The position numbers and the translations under genes are program-made. DNA of 64,000 nt from Malurus cyaneus samueli. Lineage: Eukaryota > Chordata > Aves > Passeriformes > Maluridae. The notes beneath the pieces were generated by a model, which was given only the letters and a program-made list of their open reading frames with translations, ran no database searches and had not been told where the DNA came from. The DNA is taken from contig CM019229.1 in assembly GCA_009741485.1 (NCBI GenBank), positions 3,234,957 through 3,298,956 on the forward strand, given 5' to 3'. Below, piece by piece: positions 39,246 through 50,395 of this stretch; the stretch's first letter is position 1; each line of letters starts with the position of its first letter.

Positions 39246-40257
39246 AAGGTGATAAATGGATGGGTCCTGTGCTTTTATCTTCTGGGAGCATTGGCTGCAG
39301 CCAAGGTGGGAAGAAAAGCTCCTTTTCCATCCCCCTTACCTCATCTCCTCTATTAGTGTGTTATAAAGGAAACAATTCTGGAAGGAAACCAAAGAGCTGC
39401 CACCATGTGTGGGCAGTGAGAGCCTGAGGGGCTGCGTGGTTCCAGTGGAAATGGAAAAAAATGGAATTTTGCCCATTTTCTACTTTCTCACCAGACTATT
39501 TGGCAGCAGAGAGAAACTGCCCCACTCGTAGACCAAAAAGCAGTTTCACATCTCCCTGTTTTTGCTCTAGAGATTCCCCTGATTTCCATACAGATGTCCC
39601 ACTTCCTTTTCTTCCCCCAGTGAAGTCATCCTGCTGAAGGGCTGGGCCACCAGCGGTGCCCCTTTGGAAGGATTTCCCTGCTGGGGGAAGGGAAACGCAG
39701 CGAGCAAAGCTGGGTTTTGGTGTGATTTCCCCCGTGGTCGTGCCCTGGCAGAGGTTTTGCCTGGTGGTGTCTTGCTGGATCATTGCAGGAATGTGCCTCT
39801 GTATCCTGTCTGCGGGATGAGCTCACTCCTGGGGGATGCTGCTGAGCCTTTCAGTCTGGGCCGTGCCCCTTCCATCCCTGGCAGTGCTCTTGGGTTTAAT
39901 TAATCAGTTTATTCTCATTAATAAGGAAGGAAAGGTGTTTTGTGCCACTGCTGAATGGGGCCCAAGGGAGCTGACTTCAGGGAAATGCTGAGCTGATGTT
40001 TTGGGGGGCTACAAACATCTTGTCACCCAAACAGGCTCAGGATCAGCTCCAAAATGAGGGTCAGGGTGTGATTCCGGCTTCTAAAACCTCTGGAATTAAC
40101 CGAGGAAGGGAGATGGACCCTGACAGACAAAACCCATCAGTGTTAGGCTCTGGAAGAATCCAGACTGACACCCAAATTCCAGGCTGGAGCCACCCCTGTT
40201 CCTTTAGCTGACACCCATCAGCAAAATCTGTTATTATGGAAAACAGAATATTTTCCT

Positions 40258-40335
40258 TTGTTTTCTATTTATTTTGTTTTGTTTTGTTTGGTTTGGGTTT
40301 TGTTACTTTTTTTTTGTTTTGGTTTTTTTTTTGTA
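40258..40335. repeat. T-rich simple sequence
   Basis: (tttttg)n and (ttttgg)n runs with T homopolymers, about 80 bp. Confidence 0.85.
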
Positions 40336-40984
40336 TTTACAGAAATAGCAATTTATGGTGTTGGCCAAATGGAGCCCATTATGAGAATTAGCAATTTGGT
40401 TAATCCTCATCAAGGCTTATTCTGAGTCATAAACCCCATTCTGTTCCAGTGTTTCGAGATTCTAAAGAAATCCCAAAACATGGCGAGGTTTTACTAAATA
40501 ATCTTCTTATTGTTGAGTCAAAAGCAGTTGAATGGGAGATTTTCATTCAAAAGCAGGGTAATTATCTTTGGGATGCACTGTTTTTTGGGGTTTTTTTTGA
40601 GGGAATGTTGTCAATGAGACTTACACACCCTTAAAAATGAAGGTGAGATTCAGTTTTGTTCAGAGACTAAAAATGTAACCTGTTGAATTGAAAATGACTC
40701 GATCAGATGAGACAAAATCCTCTAAAGCCCTTAAAGGCTTGTGGAAATGTCTGAACCTTGTCCTCACATGAATAGGGTTTAATTTCACTGCTCTTTAAAT
40801 GCCAGCATTAATAATTTTCTGTGTGTATTCTGAATGGAATTAATGGTTTTTATTAAAGAAACCCCAACCCTAACACACAATAAACTCTGACATGGGGAAA
40901 TGTCTGCCCTTCCCAGCTGTGAACTGAGCACTTGGTGGGTGCTTGTTAGAATAGAAAACAGCTCAGCAATAAATATGAATCCAA

Positions 40985-43900
40985 TTAATTTTATTTTTTT
41001 TTTGCTTTAAGACACAAAGTACATTTTAAAGAACCATCTATAAACCTAATTTCCCAAAGAAACAGCATCGAGTATAATCGATCTAAACTTTATACGGTGA
41101 ATTTTACAGTTTCTCATCCATAAAATTAAGACATCTCTATGTACAGTACCAATAAATACTCAGCAAACATTTTCAGTGCCTTTTTTTTGACGTTTTAATA
41201 TAAAACTCTACATTTAATGGCGGAACAGAAGGAGATTTGTGCAGGAATGAGAGCAGCTAGGAAGCTATTTTAGTTCATAATTCAGCAAAAAAAAAACCCC
41301 AAACCCTAACACCGCTGACTTATGCTGCCTAATAAACGGGGTTATGATCTCCCAGAAAATGCCTTTCATGTCATTCCAAGGGATTTAACAACAACACTCC
41401 CAGGGAAACGGGAATTTGGAAGCTTCAGCACAAAGTTCACACTCGGGGAGGGAATTGGACCCAGCACTGGCAGCAGGCTTGCAAAGAAATGGAGCGTGGA
41501 GCTCTGGTTTCCTTTGGGAACCTCTCTGGGTGCTGCTGGAAGACAAATCCCTGTCCAGCAGCTGGGATTTTTATAGTGTTGGGCCTTTCTGGGAGGGCAA
41601 ATCGCTTCATTTCATCTCAGCTCGTGCTCCATCCTCCACAGGACAAAGCCCTGCCAAGGGAACCCCCCAAACTGGATGCGTTCACTGGGATCCCGTTCCC
41701 AGCTGGGAAATGGGGTCCTCGTGCAAGGGCAGAGCTGAGAGGGCTCAGTCCAGCTGTGGTTGGGCATCCCAGGGAGAGGAGGTTGTGGTTGGACAGGGGA
41801 GAGCTGGGAATGTTCAAATCCTGCAGCAGTGTCCTGCTCTGGAGGATGAATTTCATGGAGTGACTTTGTAGGATGAGAGTGAAGCTCACCCATCCCTCAG
41901 GATCAGTGTCTGTGTGTGCATTTAACCCCAAACCCCGTAAGAGGTCTGCCCCCAGAGCAGCAGGGAAGATTCACTCACCCACCCTGGAGTGGGAGAACAG
42001 CGGGGTTCTCGCTTTTACTGAGTGCTTGGGTTATTTTTTACCCAGAAAAACCCCTCTGTAGCCTGGGAGAGAAGCACCTCCATCATCCCCACCTCCCCTG
42101 GCTCTCTCATCCTTCCCCTCCACCCGCGAGAGGGAGCCTGGAGATTCATTGAGGCACCTTTGATAAGCTTATTTTGGCTTATTTTGTGAGCACAGTGCTC
42201 ACACTCACGTGCCAGTGTGTTCAGACCACAAAAAGAATCTCAAGTTTTTACCCTAAATGTACAAAGCATGGGTTAAAATGACAGTGAAACTGAATTCTGC
42301 TCTGCTCAAGTTAAAATAGAAAATAATAATAATAAAATTCTGGTTGGCTTTTGCTAAATGTGAGGTAGATATTGGATTTTTTTAAAAAAAATAACAAAAA
42401 CACAACAGCAAATAACATCTTTTTGGTGGCACAGGGGAAAGCAGCCTGATTCCCACTGTCTAATTAACTCCTGGCTGATCTACAGAGGCTGTTAACAAAA
42501 CCTCCCAGGGATTTGCAGGTGCATGGAAAACAGGGAAAACAAATATCCTCCATCAGAGTGTTCCAGTGAAAACCCTCCAGGAGCCAGGGCACAGAGCCCT
42601 TCACCAGAAACCTCTCCTGGAGCAATTTAAATGGGGTACTCTGAGTTCAAGCTGGGACAACAAAATAAATTTGGGAAATATAAAATATTATGGCAAATGG
42701 GGGAATGTTTTTCAGTTTTGCTGGTGGAAAGACAGGAATTTGCATTTTTGGCAGGAGAGGAATTAAGATAATAAAGATAACAGCAGCCAGGATAAGGAAT
42801 AAATATGCAGGGGATGCTGCTGTTCTGTTAAAAGGGTCAGGGGTGTCCAGAGCTCTGCTGCCTTCAGACTGGATTTTGACTCTTTTGGCCACAATTTCCA
42901 GGTTAGGAATTTCCTGCTCAGCCAGGACCTGAGCAGTTGGGAACATCCAATTCCCAAAATGCTGAGGTGTTTTTGTGTCCATTTTTTGAAGTGCAAGTGT
43001 CTTTGAATTCCCAGGGGAGCATTGGGACCCCAATTCACTCTAATGAAGGACCTCTAACTCCATAAAATAATGATTATTCACACATTTACACACAAAAAAA
43101 CCTTGAGTTTTTATACATCAGCAGTACCTGGCTGCTGTGGTCACTCTTAATTGTGATTAGTGTTTTGGGAAAGGGACCAGGATCAAAATCGGTCACATTT
43201 GTTAAGTTGCATTTTTATTATCATAAAACTTGGCAAAAAAAAAAATAAAGAAGTCAGTTCTTGTGGGAAAGATACATCTCAGTGCTGAGGCACAAGACAA
43301 AATACAATCCCTTCTAGAAAATCCCTTACAATAGCAAAATGCTATTACTGGTGTGTAACACCCACATCTGGGCAAAGATCCTTGACAGTTTCTGATTCTT
43401 CTAAAGAACGAATTCTCTCCTCATTTCTCAGCTGAAATGATGGGCCACTCAGAAGGTAAATAACACAAGGGGCAGGGTGGTCAGTCGTGCCATAGCGGGG
43501 TGGAAAAACCAGAGTTCCTTTAAAATTCTGGAATGTTGCGTTGAAAATTTCAAGCAAATTCCTAAATGGGCTTGGTCTGGGTTTGTAGAGGGGTGTGCTC
43601 ATCACATCCCCTGCCCTGCCACATCCAAAATCATCTCTTTTTGGTCATTTGGGGGATGTTTGACACCCTTAGGCACTGATCCTGCCAACAGCCTTGTGCT
43701 GGATGGTCCCTGAAAGCGCTCCTCAATTTGGAAAATCACTCCAAACTGAGACAGAGCTGAGCATAAACACAATTAAAGCTTTCAATCCCCTTTTAATTGG
43801 AGGAATGCAGATTTTATTCCTCCCTTCCACCAAAAAGGAGCTGGGTTTCACCATGATCCCCCTCAGGGTCACATTCAGCACAAAGAAATGCTGGCAGGAT

Positions 43901-46900
43901 TGGAGCTGTTTTCTTTACACCTTGGTTAAAATTCACTTCTGCATGTACATGGAGAGAAAGTTAATGCTTATTTATAAATATTTAGTCTGAAAGGGAGAAG
44001 GAAGTGGTAGGCAATGAACTTATTTATGAATTTGGGTTGTGCTTAGTGTTAGTTTTTTGGGGGATGAAAGAGATTAGGGAAGAAGATGACTCCTAAGGTT
44101 GCAAATATTTCGAGCAGTCGTTAAAAAATAATAACAATTTGATACTTCTTCTTTCAGTGGTTTTGTTCTGAAAAGTGCTTTCGGGTTCTTTTCCTAAGAA
44201 ATGGAAGGGTCAAAACCTGAAATCATATGTTTTACCTTATTTAGCCCGAGCTGCCTATTTCACCCTTTTTTCTTCCATTTTTTTTTTTTTTTTCCTGAAC
44301 ATGGTTTTAGTTTCACAGCCACCCGAAGCAAAGCACACGCTCAGCTTGATCACAGACTTTAAGGTCACTGCTTCCCATGACCAGATTTCATCAGCTTCTC
44401 ATTTCATTGAAAATGCTGATGCCTATGCATTTCTGCATCTCCAGAAATGCTTTACATTTTCTAATTTAACAGACACAAATTTGTGAGAACGTTCGTGTCC
44501 TTGTTTAGCTTTTAAAAAAAAATAATCTGAGAATCCACAGTTTTTAGGTTCAGTCTGTTGGAGATTTTTCCCTTTAAGCTTGACTTTAGTCTCACTTAAG
44601 TGACTTTATGCCTTTGACTTCTGTGGAGGAATATCTGAGATAAAACAGGGTCAAAACCAGTACCTGAACACTTATTTTATGTTCTGGTCACTGTCACAGT
44701 AACATTATTAGCACTGAAAAGGGGAAAAAAGGGGAAAAAAAGAGAATTTCCACAGGGATACGTGTGGGGTTCAATATGCCTGCACCACTTTAAAACAAGT
44801 AATGCCACATATATTGGTTTATGTCCTATAAAATGTGTGCTAAATGTGCTCAAAGCTGGGTGCAAAAGCTCTTAACTGGACTAAAATAAATATTTTTACG
44901 GAAAATGGATCAGGAGAATCACTCCTGGAATGGAGCTGCAGCGTTTTGCTGGTAAAATTCATCTTTAGTGTGCAGCAGATGCAAATTATGTGCTAGAAAA
45001 GGCTCATTATTGCCAACGGGGTTACTGGAATTTCTATGGAATATCCACAAAAATAAATGCATGTCCATGTGTGGATATCCCACAGAAAGCCCTTTGATTG
45101 AATTTCCCACTCATCTCCCCTGGCCCTCACAATTCCCATCATTCAGCACACCAGGATTGAGCCATGACATCTCTGGATCCAGCTTTCATGGATTGCCTTG
45201 TGCCCTCAGAACAATCAGAAAAGAGAAGCTCTCTGAATTGCTGCAATTACCCCAAAATAAACAGAATTTCCCCTCCAATTTTCTCCAAGGACAAAGCAAA
45301 TTCCTCCTATTTTGCGCTTTGCAGAAGCTTTCCTGCCTGGCTGCTTTTCCGTCTTGGAAAATCACTTTTAAAATTTCCTTTATGAGACTGACCATGCTAT
45401 TTCATATGCTGGTCACCTGAAGTGCTCTACATCATCCAAAAGCTGCAGATTTTGTGGTTTTATGAGTTTAAATCTCTTTTTGGGCACACAACAAAAGGAT
45501 CAAAGGACTCAGAATGAGGTGTTGAGGGAACACTTCAGAAAATCTGAGACATGGAAAGTCTTGGGGAATTATTTCACAGGGAATTATTTTGAAGTGGCAA
45601 GAGTGTGGGATTTCAGCAGATTTTGCTGTGGTGGGGAGGTTTTTGACAGGAAGAAGAGCCCTGAAAAGGAGCTGCATGACCTGAACCCCTTTCTGAGGAG
45701 GAACAAGGCTGAGGTTGTGTGTGCTAAGCATGGAATGGATAATTGGGGAATAACTGCTCCATGCTCAGCTTAAAAAAAAACCAGGTGAGAAGGTGAAGAG
45801 CAGGTGGAGAAAATGGGAGTAAGGACTGAAAGATGGAAATTATCTGGATCATAAAGACAGACTCAGAGTGTTTCCGTCTCTACAGGATCATTAAATTAAT
45901 TTTTTCCCACCTGAAGCTATTTTGAGATGACAGTTTTGTTTGTGCACTGAGAAATTGAGTGTAAAAATTGACATTTGGGTAAAGAAATGTCCTGACACCT
46001 AAAGGACATGGTCAGGGAGGAACCAGGGATCAAGAGGACAGCTGAGAAGGGGATTAGGGGAAATGAAAAATGGATCAAAGGGAGGATGGGAGGGCGAACT
46101 GGGGTGAGGTTTTGATGCAGGGGCTTTGACAAGGTCCCCAGATGGGCAGGGCTGTGCCAGGGCCAGCACCCAGTGATGAGACTCGAGGAAAATCTGGGGG
46201 CAAGAAAACACCCACAGAGGGGAAGAAAGCAGGACAGCAAACTCCTGGGTGTTGTGATGGGCTTAATGCTGGCTCTGGAGATCAAATGGGAAGCACTGAG
46301 ACTGTGGGATCCAGGAATTGCAGGACAGGGAAGAACGGGCAGAAAGCCACCTTTGCTGAGATGATTTGTCCCAAAAGACCTGCCAGTTTTGATGGCTGCA
46401 GGAAGGTCCTCACCCCAAAACACGGAGACTCAGAGACCCTGGTGCTGCCTGGACCTTCCCAGCTCTTCCCCAATCTCCTTGGTTTCTCTCTCTGCTCTTC
46501 CCCTGCCTTCTCCCTGTCAGCCCAAACAGATTTTCCCAGGGCAGTAACGGGTGTCCTGATGGGAAGAGGTTTCCCATGACCAAGCTGGCTGCAGGATCAC
46601 ACATGGGGCTTTCTCCACTCAAAAACCTCTGCCCAGATCAGCTCTTCAGATAAAACTCTTGCCCCCATGATTCCCTACTTCAGCATCTCCCCAACATTAA
46701 CAGGGAGAATTTGGGCTCCACCATGGCTTAGAGTGGAAACATCAGCTTAGGCAACAGAGCCTTGTTGTCATTTCTGGGCAAGAAGTGGAAAAATTGAGGG
46801 AATTTGAGGTGGAAAGAGCTGCAGAGAGGAGAGCCTGGTGGCTGGGTGATGGGTGAGACCTTAGGGCTGTTCAGAGCGTGAAGCCCAATTCCATGAGATC

Positions 46901-48423
46901 ATGATCTAGAGATGTGTTTGCTGCAGGAGGGGAGGAAAAATGGGAATTTCCCTGAGAGACAGATCTGAGGAAATGAATAAGTGCAAGGTGGGAAGTGAAA
47001 CACTCCTGAGCTCCACACTTGGCACACCAGGATTGTGCCTTTGGGTCTTTTGACCTCATCTGTGGACAAGTGGTGGCCACCCTTCACCACAGGGCAAGGC
47101 TGGGCAGTCCCTTGGGGTCAGGGGGCCACCATCAGCAATGTCTGGAGCACCAAGACAGGGAATTTTTAGCTGCACTTGCTTTACATGAAACATAAATGAA
47201 AGCAAAATATTGCAGAGGATTTCTCCCAAAATTTCGGTGTCTGGTTTAAAAGTGTGAAAAATTTTGTTCTGTGGCTCTCTCTGCCTTGGTTTTTTTTTTT
47301 TTTTTTTGTTTTCCAAAATAGGACCTGGAGGGGAAATTCCACTTTCATGCTAAAAGAGAAAGTGTCTTGTGTGTTCCCAAGAGCTTTTCCAGATCATTTT
47401 GAGGCTGTATATGGACTTAGAGAGCTGTAAAATTTTTTTTTTTTTTTTTTTTGGAAAAACCAAAAATCTCAAGTTGCTTCTGCAAAGCACAAGATATAAT
47501 TTTAATCTACTTTACAGGGAAGTTGGAAGGGATTAATTAAGCAGTTGATTGTTAACCTGAGCTTTGTGTTAGTGCAAAGTACTGAGTAAATCTATTAAAA
47601 AGGAAATTATGAGGAATAATTGTCTTATAGAACTGAGAATCTGAAGAAGGGTCATGCAAAACTATACTGGAATGCTGGATAATGCTCAAACTTTTTTTTT
47701 GTTTGTTTTTTTTTTTTAATTGTGGAAATTGTACAGTGAAGGTGAATTAGTGGCATGGCCTAGCTCAACATTCAAGGTCAACATTCCCACCCACAGGTAT
47801 AAACCGCTCCTCCTTAGCTTACAAACTTTTGAAGAACTTTCAACTTTTACTTTCAAAAATACTTTTTTTTTCCCCCTCCCCTCCAATATGAGTTTCATTT
47901 TTATGGTTTGAATTTACTTTTTCTTTTTGTTCTGGGTTTTTTTGAACCCTTTTTGTTTTGTTTTGTTGGGATTTTATTTTGGTAAGTGTTTTTGTTTTTT
48001 TGTTGTTTTTTGGGTGATTTTATTGGTTTGTTCTGGGTGTTTTTTTTTCCTTTCATATTTATTTTGCTGGAATTTTCTGAGGTTTTTTGGTTGTGTTTTT
48101 CTTTTTTTTTTGTTTTTTTTTTTTTGGAGGGTTTTTGATTCTTTTTTTTTTGTTTGGAAGGTTTTTTTGGGTTTTTTGGTTGGTTTTTGCTGGGATTTTT
48201 TTTTTTTTTGGGGGGGGGGGTTATTCACTTCAACCCACAGCTTCACCTTTCCCTACCCATCAAATTAAGGCTCTAACGAGCTGCAGGATGGTGATGGCAC
48301 AGAAAAAGAAGAAGAAGGAAAACAGCAGCGATCTCACCCCGACACGCGCCCACAAAGCCAAAATCCAACGAGTTTCCCCCGTGACGACCCTGGAGGAATC
48401 CCCCACCAGCTGCTGCCACATCC
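40985..48423 (-). other. Possible long TNFSF15 3' UTR with several poly(A) signals
   Basis: From the TNFSF15 stop down to about 40990 the DNA is AT-rich and I see no CR1 fragment or minisatellite in it, unlike the repeat-dense DNA to the left. Minus-strand AATAAA hexamers occur at 48058-48063, 48019-48024, 47973-47978, 43214-43219 and 40990-40995. The last follows about 300 bp resembling a 3' UTR end, including a Pumilio-type TGTACATA at 41145-41138. The proximal three lie in an A-rich tract and may be chance. Separate non-coding transcription is an alternative. Confidence 0.35.
47927..48220. repeat. T/G-rich low-complexity tract just downstream of TNFSF15
   Basis: Nearly 300 bp of the plus strand is T runs broken by G, with very few A or C, ending in a run of ten G at 48211-48220. 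On the TNFSF15 transcript strand it would read as A/C-rich (CCAAAAAACC type). It begins about 200 bp past the stop codon. Confidence 0.85.
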
Positions 48424-48851
48424 CTACAGCAAAAAAGCCCCAAAGAAAGTTTTGTGCTCCTTGGTGTAATCCACCAGCTTGATGTCACTCACGTTGACCA
48501 TCAGCTTGTCCCCCGCCTCCAAGGACACCACAGCGCCCAGGTAAATGGGCTGGAACCAACCAGAGCTGTTCTCACTGAGGGTCTTGGTGCCCGTCAGCAG
48601 CTGGGTGGGCTCGGGGTAGCTGTCGGTGACCTTGGTGATGATCTGGGTGAGCAGCCCGGGCTTGCTGCCGCTCCCCACGGGCCCGCGGAAGGTCACCTGC
48701 GCGTACACGTAGTAGTCCCCGGAGATGGGAATCACCAGGGCGTTGCTGGAGTAGCTCAGGTTGTTCTTGGTGAAAGCCAGGCCTCGCTTGTCCTCCCACT
48801 GCAGGATGGGCAGGTGGGTCCCCACGGCGCTGGCCAGGTCCTGCTTCTTCA
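48424..48851 (-). CDS. TNFSF15: TNFSF15 coding exon 4: TNF-homology domain and stop
   Basis: The acceptor is ctccctcccgcag before 48851, at the end of a CT-rich tract. The exon encodes residues 99-239, essentially the whole TNF-homology domain, and ends with FFGAFLL and TAG at 48424-48426. Conserved family elements are listed in the gene entry. Relative to mammalian TL1A, the segment after FRG (residues 155-167) is roughly seven residues shorter, and the cysteine positions here and before WFQPIYLG are occupied by other residues. Codon third positions are strongly G/C, unlike the AT-rich flanks. Confidence 0.97.
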
Positions 48852-50358
48852 CTGCGGGAGGGAGAGAGAGAGACCCAGCAAGGGCGGTGAGTTTGATCGG
48901 GGTGAGGATCAAACCTGCTCTGAAGGGGGAGGGATTTAAACGAAATCCTGGGGCAGAAATGTCTTATTTCACAGCTTCAAACCTGAGGGGGATTGGCTGC
49001 AGTATAACTGACCAGGGGAATCTTATCTTCTACTCATCAGGAGGGAAAGCCAAGAGTGCTTTTGGAAGATCCTGACAGTGTGAACTGGGTTTGGGGTGCT
49101 GGTTGTGGGCCAGATCCCAAAGGATGAGCTGTCCTTCCTCGAGGATCAGTCTCCTGGTACTGGGAAGCGATGGAGATGGCTTTACCTTCCCATCTCACCC
49201 AGCCCCAGAGGGAAAACCTCATCCTTAAACCTCAGCATGAAAACCTCATCCTTAACCTCAGTGTGAAAACCTTTCTGACACCGGCACTGGGACAGTTGTA
49301 CTGAGCTTGTACCTAAAGGGTTGGGGGCATTAAGAGGAAATTCTAACCCATTCTTCTCTGCAGGAGGGCTGCATTGCTATTCTGTTTCTTAGAAAGACAG
49401 AAAGTCCACAGTGGTCACCAGGATGTGCCACCAAGCATGGAGACACCAGAACTTCTCTTCCTACAAATCTGTTCCCTGCAAGGGTTTGGGGTTTCTCAGC
49501 CCTTTTCTCGAGCTTTGAGGGATCTCAAGGACATCTGTTGTGGAACTGTTTTGGTTTATCAGTGTCACTGGATTTTAACGAAAACCTAGAAGACCTGCCT
49601 TTGCTTTGAGAGTACAATACCAAAGCAACACATTAAATTTAAAATTGTTTTCATCTCTCTCTTTTCCTTTTTTTTTTTTTTTTTTTTTTTGTTCCTTCAA
49701 TGCTCTGCTGGAGCAACCAGCATTCCTGCAGACTTTTTCCCAATCCTGACCCCAGCACCAGTCTGATCCAAGCTGAGGATGCTCCCCAGGCAACTAGAGA
49801 TGCTGCCCTGCTCCCTTCACCTCTCCTCTACCCCTTTGATTTCTCACAGCACAGCCAGGAGGATAAACCTCAGCCCTGGCACATTTTTCTGAAGGGAATG
49901 TCTTTTCTGCCTCTGCTCTTTACTGACTGCCACACAAAATTGTTATGGTGAAACAGCAGCAGTGGGAAGAAGAGGATAAAACCCATGAGGATTCTGCCAG
50001 GTGTTAAAAAGAACAATGAACACTGAGAAAAGACTGAGGGAACAGAGTTGCAGGAACTGAGACCCTTTTAAGGAGCTTGTGTTAATGTTTAAAGTTGATT
50101 TTGGTTCAGTGTTTGGGGAAGGGGGTTGTGTGCATGGGAAAGGTGGGAGATGGAATGCAGGGAAAGGAAGAATTTAAAATTCCCTTGGTAGTAACTTTTA
50201 GGTTTATCCTGGGTGAAATGAGACTCAGGAAAAGGAATGTGCTTCTCTCCCAGTGTCACCCATTTCCCTCTCTTTTCCAGCAATAATAATCCATGAGGAG
50301 ACAGGAAGGTGTCAGGAGTGCAATTCCTTTTATATTCTCTGAGTAGCACAACCAAATA

Positions 50359-50395
<37 letters not shown>

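Larger units (their letters stand above)
24486..40257. other. Intergenic region with scattered repeats
   Basis: Outside the CR1 copies, LTR and minisatellites listed, I see no exon. Unique-looking blocks at 24500-25950, 27100-29980, 31100-32450, 33300-34300, 34900-36000, 37100-38690 and 39250-40250 contain only short frames without recognisable protein similarity. Confidence 0.55.

Noticed and set aside
45917..46423. 168-codon minus-strand frame
   Set aside because: Composition is Pro/Ser/Leu-rich without recognisable domains, with no splice partner; it is likely a chance open frame.
1..48000. Exons of neighbouring genes expected from mammalian synteny (TMEM268, ATP6V1G1)
   Set aside because: I looked for recognisable protein segments and found none; the neighbours probably lie outside the window.
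48454..48939. 161-codon plus-strand frame opposite TNFSF15 exon 4
   Set aside because: It is the antisense shadow of a GC-rich coding exon; the minus-strand frame matches the TNF domain and the plus-strand one matches nothing I know.
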